Positions 26,355 through 33,381 of a DNA stretch of 64,000 nucleotides are shown here, piece by piece. A program made the translations under genes and the position numbers. Origin of the DNA: Spirochaetales bacterium (GTDB lineage Bacteria; Spirochaetota; Spirochaetia; DSM-27196; Salinispiraceae); contig JAACWS010000019.1 in assembly GCA_009991955.1 (NCBI GenBank), positions 1-64,000 on the forward strand. The letters are read 5' to 3'. The stretch's first letter is position 1. Each line of letters opens with the position of its first letter. Below the pieces are notes generated by a model. That model was not told the origin of the DNA, did not search any database, and saw nothing but the letters and a program-made list of their open reading frames with translations.

Positions 26355-26730
26355 GAGGTTGCTCGAGCTCTGCCCAGGCGTGTTCGTTCTCCCAAATTCG
26401 TAAGGTCATCTGGGTTGCGGCTCCCCCGGCGGCGGGGGTTTTTGCTAATTCTTGCCAGAAAAACAAACAGACGTGTTCCAAACTCGATTGGCGCTCGGCA
26501 AAAAAGGGCAAATCATTGAGAAGCACCGAGTCGTACTTCGTCAAAAGTTCTTCGAGTAAACGTTCCATAAGGGCAATATCGACCCCAAATCCGTTGGAAT
26601 CCAGAGTAGGAACCCCGATACGCCATTCGACCAAATATGGGTGACTGTGGGGGGCTAATTCTTCCTGCCCAAAACTCCCGACCAAAAAGTGGGTTGCCCG
26701 AAACGAACGCTGAACTCCAATGGTATACAT
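26347..26730 (-). CDS. PTPS/QueD-like protein with altered active site
   Basis: A 127-residue T-fold protein related to 6-pyruvoyl-tetrahydropterin synthase and QueD. The three zinc histidines are present: His14 in FRATHF, His28 and His30 in PHSHPY. The catalytic Cys that lies four residues before His28 in QueD-type enzymes is Glu24, and the Asp-His pair appears as Asp-Ser (KYDSVLLND). The later Glu (SSLEHVC) is kept. It therefore probably binds a pterin-like or pyrimidine-triphosphate-like ligand but does not catalyse the standard reaction. ATG at 26730 has AAGGAG upstream. It follows the RibD-MDR fusion gene by 34 nt. Confidence 0.85.
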   Translation of the reverse strand: MYTIGVQRSFRATHFLVGSFGQEELAPHSHPYLVEWRIGVPTLDSNGFGVDIALMERLLEELLTKYDSVLLNDLPFFAERQSSLEHVCLFFWQELAKTPAAGGAATQMTLRIWENEHAWAELEQPLG

Positions 26731-26764
26731 ACAGTTTCTCCTTTTTTTGCCCACTCAGGACTGG

Positions 26765-28531
26765 TTACTGTCCGGGGTCTATAACAACCTGCAGCACCGG
26801 CTCGGTTGGGTTATCTAGTAGAGTATACGCCTCGGCGGCTTTATCAAGTCCAAATCGATGGGTAATAAACCGAGAGGGTCTCAAACGTCCCAATAAATCT
26901 ACCACCTGACCCATCCTCCTTGCCTTAGTCCACCGAGGGCCTAAGGGCCGGCCCACGTTACTCACCTGGCTACTCACCAAGGACAGCCGTCGTCGATGAA
27001 AGGCCTGGCCCAGGTTCAGGGACACGGGTTTGTCGGCGTACCACGAAGCCTCGACGATAGTCGACTCAAAGGGAGCGTGGTCGATAAGGGTCTGTAAACC
27101 CCGGAAGTTTCCGCTGCAATGAATCGCCTTGTCCCATCCTCGGCCATCGGTAACCTCGGTTAAACGTTCGGCGAGATCTGGGTCGAGGGGATTGTACTCT
27201 TGGGCTCCCAAATCGTGACTTACTTTTCTCCGATAGGGGTCTGGATCCAGGGCCAGAACCTTCACCCCGTGGGACAGCAGTATTTGGGTGACCAAAAGGC
27301 CTACCACCCCCTGGCCAGCAACAGCAACCACATCTCCTAAGCGAGCATGGGTGTCGTGAACAATCGACACGGCGGTTTCGGTAGAAGCAAGAAAGATGCC
27401 GTCCTCCCAGGATAGATCTCCCAGGTCGATGAGCCCGTCTTCGGGGTAGGCAAACCAGTCTTGATGGAGGGCAAAGCCAAAAACTCGACGACCCCGGGGA
27501 TCTTCCCCAACATTAATGTACCCATAGGTTAGGGGATACTCTTGGGGCTGTAGACTCGCTATGGCCTCACCCGAGAAGTCCTGGCATTCTCCCCGATATA
27601 CCGCCATTTCGGTGCCTGCGCTTATACCCTGGAGCCGAGATCGGACCAACACCTCGCCGGCTTTGGGACGGAGATCGATAGTCCGAACCGCCGCTTTCCG
27701 AGGAGCGGTAAATACGAGTTGCCGAGCCTTCACCAACTCGGCAGTCGGGCCCAACGAAGGTCTTGTGAAGAGCAGTTTCAGATCCGGCGCCGAACTATTT
27801 TCGCATATCTCGGCCAAGCCAGGCATCGGGATGGTGCTTTGGCCCGTCGAAGAATACTCGAGGACTAGATCGCTCCCACCCTGGGCAAGGGCGGTAAGAT
27901 TCCATTTTCGCGACAACTTCGGGTCCACACTTGTTCCCCGGGGCTCGGCGGTGGGTGCCTGGGTTATGATGAGGGAGTCTTCAATTCCTTCAGACAGTGC
28001 CGAGGACAGAACCGCCCCTCCCCCTTCAATAAAGAGGCTCTGCAACCCATGGTCTGCTAGCCAGGCAAGAACTTCGTCCCAAGGTAGAGGACTCGCCGAA
28101 AGTGGAACAAGGGTAGCACCTTTGCCTTCGAGCACCTGCTTTTTTGAAAGAAGTTCGGGACCTAACTCCCGGGAGTAATAAAAAAGAATGACCCGATCCT
28201 TGTCTCCGAGTTCGGAAAATATGCGGGCGTTTTCGGGTGTTCGAAGCCGGGAATCTAGGACGAGTCGCCATGGCTGTCCCAAGGGTCTACCGTTCCATTG
28301 CCGGCCAGTCGCCGAATAATCACCTACCCTCTGACTAAGCTGGGGGTCATCGGAAAGTATTGTGTCGATACCAACTAAGACCCCATCGTAGAGTCCCCTT
28401 AGAACGTGGGTGAGAAATAGAGTCGCGTCGCAAGATATTGCCAAGGGGCTCGTGGCCTCCTTGGAGGATCGACCCAGAACGCCATTGAGGGTCTGGGCGT
28501 ACGATACCAAAACCGAAACAGAATTCATCAT
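26765..28531 (-). CDS. RibD-type reductase fused to MDR dehydrogenase
   Basis: A 588-residue fusion. Residues 1-230 are a RibD C-terminal/DHFR-like reductase domain (SYAQTLNGVLG, LRGLYDGVLVGIDTILSDDPQLSQR, RLVLDSRLRTP, LFIEGGGAVLSSAL) without the RibD deaminase. Residues about 255-588 are a medium-chain dehydrogenase (GEVLVRSRLQGISAGTEMAVYRGE, VAVAGQGVVGLLVTQILLSHGVKVLALDPDPYRR). The catalytic zinc Cys of ordinary alcohol dehydrogenases is replaced (SAGTE), as in BchC-like relatives. The protein could reduce a ribosylaminopyrimidine or pterin and oxidise or reduce a side chain. The gene is divergent from a GTP cyclohydrolase II gene, 57 nt away. TACCAT lies 6 nt before the ATG. Confidence 0.87.
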   Translation of the reverse strand: MMNSVSVLVSYAQTLNGVLGRSSKEATSPLAISCDATLFLTHVLRGLYDGVLVGIDTILSDDPQLSQRVGDYSATGRQWNGRPLGQPWRLVLDSRLRTPENARIFSELGDKDRVILFYYSRELGPELLSKKQVLEGKGATLVPLSASPLPWDEVLAWLADHGLQSLFIEGGGAVLSSALSEGIEDSLIITQAPTAEPRGTSVDPKLSRKWNLTALAQGGSDLVLEYSSTGQSTIPMPGLAEICENSSAPDLKLLFTRPSLGPTAELVKARQLVFTAPRKAAVRTIDLRPKAGEVLVRSRLQGISAGTEMAVYRGECQDFSGEAIASLQPQEYPLTYGYINVGEDPRGRRVFGFALHQDWFAYPEDGLIDLGDLSWEDGIFLASTETAVSIVHDTHARLGDVVAVAGQGVVGLLVTQILLSHGVKVLALDPDPYRRKVSHDLGAQEYNPLDPDLAERLTEVTDGRGWDKAIHCSGNFRGLQTLIDHAPFESTIVEASWYADKPVSLNLGQAFHRRRLSLVSSQVSNVGRPLGPRWTKARRMGQVVDLLGRLRPSRFITHRFGLDKAAEAYTLLDNPTEPVLQVVIDPGQ

Positions 28532-28537
28532 CCTTTA

Positions 28538-28588
28538 ATGGTACGAAAGAGAATTGACGTTGACCAGCGGTTTATTTACTTTGTATGA
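28538..28588 (+). promoter_or_regulatory. Divergent promoter pair, leaderless type
   Basis: For the plus-strand GTP cyclohydrolase gene: TTGACG (28554-28559), a 17-nt spacer, TACTTT (28577-28582) and then only 6 nt to the ATG. The transcript would start at or beside the start codon. For the minus-strand RibD-MDR gene, TACCAT (28538-28543) is likewise 6 nt from its ATG, with a weaker -35 (TGGTCA) 17 nt away. Neither gene has a good Shine-Dalgarno sequence. Confidence 0.6.
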
Positions 28589-29284
28589 ATGAAGGATCCA
28601 ATCACCCTCCCGACCCTCGAGTCCTTACCCAAAATTGAGCCCCGATTCCCCGAGGATCCCAAGTATTTCCGCGACTATACCACATCATCGGGCAAAATTT
28701 TTCGGATTTCTATGATTTCTGATGCGCTCTTGCCCACTCGCTTTGGTCAGTTCAGCATTATTGGGTTCCTCGATACCCAAGGGGGACGGGAACACACGGC
28801 CATAATTAGGGGAGATATCCGTGGGGCCGAAGATGTTCCCTTGCGAATTCACAGCGAATGCCACACGGGAGACATTTTTGGTAGCCTTCGTTGCGATTGT
28901 AGAGATCAGTTAGAAGCTGCCTTAACCTATATAGGCGAACTTGATCGGGGGGCAGTATTGTACCTGCGACAAGAGGGTCGGGGTATCGGCCTCATGGCCA
29001 AAATCCAAGCCTACCGACTCCAGGACCATGGACGCGATACGATTCAGGCCAACGAGGAGCTAGGTTTACCGGCCGAAGCCCGAGAATACGGCGAAGCGGT
29101 TGCAATGATGGAGCTCTTAGGTATTCGTTCGGTCGCCCTTATGACTAATAACCCGGCAAAAATGGATGGTTTATCGAATTTAGGATTTCCAATTTCTCGT
29201 CGGATTCCCATCATTATAGAACCAAATGTCCACAACGCCCGGTACCTGGGTACCAAGCGACTTTCAATGGGTCACCTGATCTAA
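28589..29284 (+). CDS. ribA: GTP cyclohydrolase II (RibA-type), stand-alone
   Basis: A 231-residue GTP cyclohydrolase II without the RibB domain. The zinc cysteines are in HSECHTGDIFGSLRCDC, followed by LYLRQEGRGIGLMAKIQAYRLQDHGRDTIQANEELG and LMTNNPAKMDGL. The Tyr in AYRLQ appears to match the catalytic Tyr of E. coli RibA, so the normal triaminopyrimidine product is possible. About 35 extra residues precede the domain core. No other riboflavin gene is near. Instead it faces the RibD-MDR gene, so it probably supplies a GTP-derived pyrimidine to a specialised pathway, although it may also be the only RibA of the cell. Transcript likely leaderless. Confidence 0.9.
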   Translation: MKDPITLPTLESLPKIEPRFPEDPKYFRDYTTSSGKIFRISMISDALLPTRFGQFSIIGFLDTQGGREHTAIIRGDIRGAEDVPLRIHSECHTGDIFGSLRCDCRDQLEAALTYIGELDRGAVLYLRQEGRGIGLMAKIQAYRLQDHGRDTIQANEELGLPAEAREYGEAVAMMELLGIRSVALMTNNPAKMDGLSNLGFPISRRIPIIIEPNVHNARYLGTKRLSMGHLI

Positions 29285-29296
29285 ACACCTTCTTTC

Positions 29297-30232
29297 CTAC
29301 ACAAGCCTCTTTCCCATAGCCCGCAGGATGAGTTCTGCCGCCAATCTTGCGGTCTTGTTCCCTACATCGAGGGCAGGGTTCACCTCCACCAGATCCAAAC
29401 TTACTAATCGTCCGGTTTCGTGAACCCTTTCCATTAAATACAGGACCTCCCGCTCGGTGAGCCCTCCCATTACCGGAGTTCCTGTACCCGGGGCGTAGAG
29501 GGGGTCTATGCTATCCATATCAAAGCTTAGGTGAAAGTACTCAACTCCCTCGGTAACAATCGCCAAGGCCTGTTGAAGGCAGGGGAAAAATCCCTTTTCT
29601 AGAATATCCCGGGTAGTAAAGACCCGGGCCCTACTCTCGGTTAACAGCCTTCGCTCCTCGGCATCCAAGTCGCGGATTCCAAAGAGTACCGTATTCTCCT
29701 CCCTTACCCCGGGAAAGGGGCCAATGTCTAGGAGGGTTTTTTCTCCCCGCCCGGTTATGACCGCTAAGGGCATACCGTGAATATTTCCCGAGGGGGTAGT
29801 TTCGGGAATATTAAAGTCCCCGTGGGCATCGACCCACAGGAGTCCCAAGTTACCCTGGTACTTTTTTTGTAACCCCGCCAAAGATCCCATAGCCATGCTA
29901 TGGTCGCCGCCCAAAATTATGGGGAATGCACCTCGGTCGACGATAGCTTCTACTTCTTTTTTCAAAAGGTACATGTTTTTCGTAATAGGAGTTAGGTACT
30001 TCAGGACCCCGGCAGATTCTTCGACCGCGTCGGCCATGGTAAGGCCCTCGACATTGCCCTCGTCGGTTACTTGGTAGCCCAAACCCCGTAAATTTTCGAT
30101 CAGGTGCTCAGCTCGAATCGCATAGCTGCCCATGTCGACTCCACGCTTAGAGGCCCCAATGTCCTGAAGAAATCCAATAACACCCAGGTCGCGAAAGAAT
30201 GTGTCCATGGGTGCAAGAGTGACGTATTTCAT
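29297..30232 (-). CDS. Arginase family hydrolase
   Basis: A 311-residue manganese ureohydrolase. The metal motifs are GGDHSMAMGSLAG, DAHGDFN (LLWVDAHGDFNIPETTPSGNIHGMP) and SFDMDSIDPLYAPGTGTPVMGGLTEREV. The SGNIHGMPLA and APGTGTPV segments are those of true arginases (RocF) rather than agmatinases, so hydrolysis of arginine to ornithine and urea is the best call. The ATG at 30232 directly follows AGGGGAA; a Met eight codons in is an alternative. It is divergent from the Cof-type phosphatase gene, 42 nt away, and its 3' end lies 12 nt from the convergent GTP cyclohydrolase II gene. Confidence 0.9.
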   Translation of the reverse strand: MKYVTLAPMDTFFRDLGVIGFLQDIGASKRGVDMGSYAIRAEHLIENLRGLGYQVTDEGNVEGLTMADAVEESAGVLKYLTPITKNMYLLKKEVEAIVDRGAFPIILGGDHSMAMGSLAGLQKKYQGNLGLLWVDAHGDFNIPETTPSGNIHGMPLAVITGRGEKTLLDIGPFPGVREENTVLFGIRDLDAEERRLLTESRARVFTTRDILEKGFFPCLQQALAIVTEGVEYFHLSFDMDSIDPLYAPGTGTPVMGGLTEREVLYLMERVHETGRLVSLDLVEVNPALDVGNKTARLAAELILRAMGKRLV

Positions 30233-30274
30233 TTCCCCTGGTCAAGGTGGCGGTAATTTTATACCCTCGGGGAT

Positions 30275-31093
30275 ATGAACTACAAACTTATCGCTTTTGA
30301 TATGGACGATACCCTGCTCAACGGTCAGGGGAAAATGAGTAAAGAAAATCACGATGCTTTAGATGATTTGGTATCCCAGGGGGTACAAATTGTTCTCTGC
30401 TCCGGGAGGCCCACATCGGTTCTGTTGGGGAATGCCCGGGCCCTGTTAGGAGAAAAACAAGGAGAGTACATCATCAGCTTCAACGGTGGGGTAGTGTGTT
30501 CGGTCGCAACCGGAGAGGAATTAGTTCGAATTCCAATGCTCCCCGAAGGGGGTAAAATCGTGCTGGAAGCGGCCCGGAAAAAGGGTGTTTTGGTCCAGGC
30601 TTATCTTGGTTCAGACTTTTATGTCGAGATCGATGATCCCCGGGCCCAAAAGTACTCCCAGGGTCTTTCAATGGCGTATTCGGTGGTGAACGATCTTATG
30701 ACAATTATCAATCAGGGGTCGCTTAAATTGTTATTAAACGGTCCCAGGGAGAAACTCTTGGAAATCGAAAAAGAACTTACTCCCCTGGCACCGGGCAACT
30801 TTACCATGGCTTTCTCGAAACCCGAGTACCTCGAGTTCGTCCATCCCCAGGTTCACAAAGGTACGGGAATCGAGGCTCTGGCCAGGATCTTGGGTCTTTC
30901 GGTAGACCAGACTATTGGGGTTGGCGACAGCTACAACGACATCGAAATGCTTCGAACCGCCGGGCTAGGTATTGCGGTTGCAAATGCAAAGCCCGAGGTA
31001 AAAGAGGTGGCCGATATCGTCTTGGATTCGTCGAACGAAGAATCTATTGTTTTAGAAATTCGAAGACGATTTTTTGACTCCCAAGAAGTATAA
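30275..31093 (+). CDS. Cof-type HAD-IIB phosphatase
   Basis: A 272-residue HAD phosphatase. Motif I is FDMDDTLLNGQG (residues 8-19) and motif II the Ser in CSGRPTSV. The large C2B cap domain fills about residues 85-190, motif III Lys is near KGTGIEAL, and motif IV is IGVGDSYNDIEML. This layout is that of YidA/Cof proteins, which act on sugar phosphates, flavin mononucleotide or other small phosphates. A TATACC lies 9 nt before the ATG. The gene is followed 30 nt later by a small exported protein gene on the same strand. Confidence 0.92.
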   Translation: MNYKLIAFDMDDTLLNGQGKMSKENHDALDDLVSQGVQIVLCSGRPTSVLLGNARALLGEKQGEYIISFNGGVVCSVATGEELVRIPMLPEGGKIVLEAARKKGVLVQAYLGSDFYVEIDDPRAQKYSQGLSMAYSVVNDLMTIINQGSLKLLLNGPREKLLEIEKELTPLAPGNFTMAFSKPEYLEFVHPQVHKGTGIEALARILGLSVDQTIGVGDSYNDIEMLRTAGLGIAVANAKPEVKEVADIVLDSSNEESIVLEIRRRFFDSQEV

Positions 31094-31123
31094 TGGGCAT
31101 ACATCAAATTATTGGAGGAAGCA

Positions 31124-31489
31124 ATGAAAAAAATTGCGTTGTTATTAGCCCTCATTTTAGTCGGGGCCCTCGCTTTTGGCCAAGCTATTAACCTGGGAAA
31201 CTTCCCCTTGGGGAGCTATGTCGACCAGAACTACGATGCTGTATGGGAGTTTACCAGCAGCAATATTCGCATACTGTCGTTAGGTGGCGAGGTGCTCTTT
31301 GACTTTGGCCAGAATACGGTTCGAGATTTTCGAGTTGGTCTAGAAGGAACGAGCCCAATGATTACCTTCTCCTGCGACGAGAGCCAACGTTCCTATACAT
31401 TTGTAAAACCACTGACCAGTCAGAACGTAAACATGCAGTTCCAAGCTCCTTGGAATTCGAACTACCAGGTTACTCTCGTTCGACGGTAG
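31124..31489 (+). CDS. Small exported protein of unknown function
   Basis: A 121-residue protein with a clear signal peptide (MKKIALLLALILVGALAFGQA, cleavage after about residue 19-21) and a mature part of about 100 residues rich in beta-type, Asn- and aromatic-containing segments (NFPLGSYVDQNYDAVWEF, ILSLGGEVLFDF). I do not recognise a family. The ATG at 31124 was chosen over an upstream TTG because GGAGG lies 5 nt before it. It follows the Cof gene in the same direction and its last 20 nt overlap the convergent LTA-synthase-like gene. A periplasmic or surface role is all that can be inferred. Confidence 0.75.
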   Translation: MKKIALLLALILVGALAFGQAINLGNFPLGSYVDQNYDAVWEFTSSNIRILSLGGEVLFDFGQNTVRDFRVGLEGTSPMITFSCDESQRSYTFVKPLTSQNVNMQFQAPWNSNYQVTLVRR

Positions 31490-33104
31490 GCTCTTGAGGG
31501 TAGACCGAGTCCAGAAGATCGGTTAAAAAACTCGAAAAATCTTCCATACCCCGGTGGGGTTCCGGTTCATCGCCCGGGACCATCCGGGGTTGTAATCCCC
31601 ATTCTTCTGCATACTTCTGTACATCTGGTTCCCGGGACAAAATATGAAATGGCACCGAGTAAGTCGATTCTCTTTCGGATATGGGAATTCGAGGTTGATG
31701 ATCTCCTACAATAATTACCAGGCTTTCGGGATCGACGTAACGCTCTATATACCCTCGAATGGTAGTTAACTCGTAGTCCATACTGTAAATGTACCCTTCA
31801 GGAAACTCACCACCCCACAGCCAATTATTGCGAAATTGCCGAAGTTTTCCTTCCTGCCGGTAGACCGAACCATCACCCAGGTTCCAGTCGGGTAAATACT
31901 CTGGAAGAGTCTCGTAGGGTACGTGGGAGTTAGCAAGAATATACATGGCCATTTGGGGCTGATTTTGGGTGATTGTTGCCTCTCCCAGGGCTATTCCCGC
32001 TTTTGAAAGGGCAAATTGGTCGGACATGCGGCCGAAAGTAATGAATGGACCCCGGTACTCAAAATCCTTTTCGAGCATGTACCGGTCAAAATCATACACA
32101 GAAACCCACTCGGGAGTAGAAAACTGGGTGCCGGGGGCGGCCAAAAGACGGTAGTAACCCCGATCGCCCAGGTCGTTGGACAGGTTCCGGGCCCCCGATT
32201 GGCTATACTGGTCGTAGGCTTCTTGGTTTCGCAAACGAACTCCGGCCAAGAGAGTTCCATCGGCCAACCAACTACGCCCCCCAAAGGCCGGCGAAGACAG
32301 AAATCCACTGGCCCCCGTCCAACCCTGAGAAAAGAGGTCGTCTTCAAAGGCCCCATAAATAGGTGCCATAAGTTGGTGGTAGTCGTCCCGGGAAAAGAGG
32401 GTGTGGCCGTAGCTTTCAACCACAAAGAGATGAATGTCCGGCAAGGCTTTTGCTCGGGGAACCTCGACTTCTTCGACCTCCACGACTACGGCGTCGGTAG
32501 GCGGGGGAAGATCGACAACCTCTAGGGCCGGGGCAGGCGCCAGGGAACGGACAAAAAGGATTGCAGGACTGTCTTGGGGAAGAAACAGATACTGACCTAA
32601 AGCGCTCAAAATCAGCCCGGAAACGAGGATCCATCGAACCGGACCGGCTATTTCGTGTTTCCAAGAAAGTAGCCAAAGAAGCAAGAAACCAATCCCCAAA
32701 ACCCCTACGACCACTACCAAAAAGGTGGCGACCGAGACGATCGCTCCCGGACCACCCGAACCTTCCAGGAGCATATTCACCATCCCGGGCAAAAGACCGA
32801 GGTCCTGGGTGAGAACCACCGATTCCCGGTAGAAGAAGCGATAGAACCACTCCCCCCAATTAAAAGCAAACCCCAGACCCAGCACCAGCGCGAGGATCCC
32901 AGAGAGCAGAACCGAGACCCGACCTACCCGGGCTTGTGTCCACTTGTCCCCGGAAAACCCGACGAGTACCGCCAGGACCACAAGAACCTCGGGTACCGGG
33001 ACCATTACGAGCCAGGAACCAGCCCAGCTAAAGGGCAGGGTACGAAACCACCCGGTGAGAAGGGAGACTATTCCGATGCGAAAGAGAAAAAGAATTGTAA
33101 ACAC
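31470..33104 (-). CDS. LTA-synthase-like membrane phosphotransferase/sulfatase-fold protein
   Basis: A 544-residue protein with four to five N-terminal TM helices (about 1-180), a Pro/Val/Glu linker and an extracytoplasmic alkaline-phosphatase-fold domain. Metal and nucleophile positions are suggested by LFVVESYGH (about 228), AFGGRSWLADGTLLAGV (about 270-290) and IIVGDHQPRI (near 460). This plan is shared by LtaS, phosphoglycerol transferase (MdoB) and phosphoethanolamine transferases, which modify envelope glycans or lipids. It is not a CxPxR sulfatase and so is not an obvious FGE substrate. The start is GTG at 33104, with AGGAG directly adjacent to it. Its 3' end overlaps the small exported protein gene by 20 nt. 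Confidence 0.82.
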   Translation of the reverse strand: MFTILFLFRIGIVSLLTGWFRTLPFSWAGSWLVMVPVPEVLVVLAVLVGFSGDKWTQARVGRVSVLLSGILALVLGLGFAFNWGEWFYRFFYRESVVLTQDLGLLPGMVNMLLEGSGGPGAIVSVATFLVVVVGVLGIGFLLLWLLSWKHEIAGPVRWILVSGLILSALGQYLFLPQDSPAILFVRSLAPAPALEVVDLPPPTDAVVVEVEEVEVPRAKALPDIHLFVVESYGHTLFSRDDYHQLMAPIYGAFEDDLFSQGWTGASGFLSSPAFGGRSWLADGTLLAGVRLRNQEAYDQYSQSGARNLSNDLGDRGYYRLLAAPGTQFSTPEWVSVYDFDRYMLEKDFEYRGPFITFGRMSDQFALSKAGIALGEATITQNQPQMAMYILANSHVPYETLPEYLPDWNLGDGSVYRQEGKLRQFRNNWLWGGEFPEGYIYSMDYELTTIRGYIERYVDPESLVIIVGDHQPRIPISERESTYSVPFHILSREPDVQKYAEEWGLQPRMVPGDEPEPHRGMEDFSSFLTDLLDSVYPQEPTVERE

Positions 33105-33187
33105 CTCCTAGGAGACCATTTTGTCGAGTACTTCCTCAAACAAAGCGGGGACCTCTATAAACCCCTATTCTTATTCGGCTTAGGTTC

Positions 33188-33331
33188 TTAAGTCATTGCA
33201 GTGCAATGACCAACTTTGCCAGAAAACCAGATTATAGAGACCCCCAAAGCGTATTCTTCTTCAGAAATATAAAGAATTCCGGGCCCTGCGGCGACAATAA
33301 CCACAACGAGCAGCACAAGCTTTCCTCCCAT
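33188..33331 (-). CDS. Possible small membrane protein, 47 residues
   Basis: A short open frame with one strong hydrophobic helix near its N-terminus (KLVLLVVVIVAA) and a short polar tail (ISEEEYALG). AAAAGGGG lies 5 nt before the ATG and TAGAAT about 19 nt before it, so a promoter and ribosome binding site are both plausible. It lies between the LTA-synthase-like gene and the HMG-CoA reductase gene, divergent from the latter. Its last codons contain a perfect palindrome. I know no homologue, and chance cannot be excluded for a frame of this size. Confidence 0.35.
   Translation of the reverse strand: MGGKLVLLVVVIVAAGPGILYISEEEYALGVSIIWFSGKVGHCTAMT
33192..33210. promoter_or_regulatory. Perfect 19-base palindrome, candidate operator
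   Basis: GTCATTGCAGTGCAATGAC reads as two 9-base arms around one central G. It lies 85 nt upstream of the LTA-synthase-like start and about 170 nt upstream of the HMG-CoA reductase ATG, in a divergent intergenic region. The size and symmetry fit a dimeric repressor site. A transcription stop is unlikely because no T-tract follows on either strand. Confidence 0.45.
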
Positions 33332-33368
33332 AGGGACCCCTTTTGTTCCATTCTATCGCAGAATTTGG

Positions 33369-33381
33369 TACAATTTCCTCT
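33369..33381 (+). promoter_or_regulatory. Probable -10 element of the mevalonate operon
   Basis: TACAAT (33369-33374) is followed by 7 nt and then the HMG-CoA reductase ATG, with no Shine-Dalgarno sequence in between. This matches the leaderless arrangement seen at the csoR and ribA genes. A -35 element is weak: TTCCAT lies 17 nt upstream, or TTGTTC 20 nt upstream. Confidence 0.45.

Noticed and set aside
31470-33104. LTA-synthase-like protein as the substrate of the FGE
   Set aside because: It has the alkaline phosphatase fold but no CxPxR or SxPxR sulfatase signature, so it should not be formylglycine-modified.
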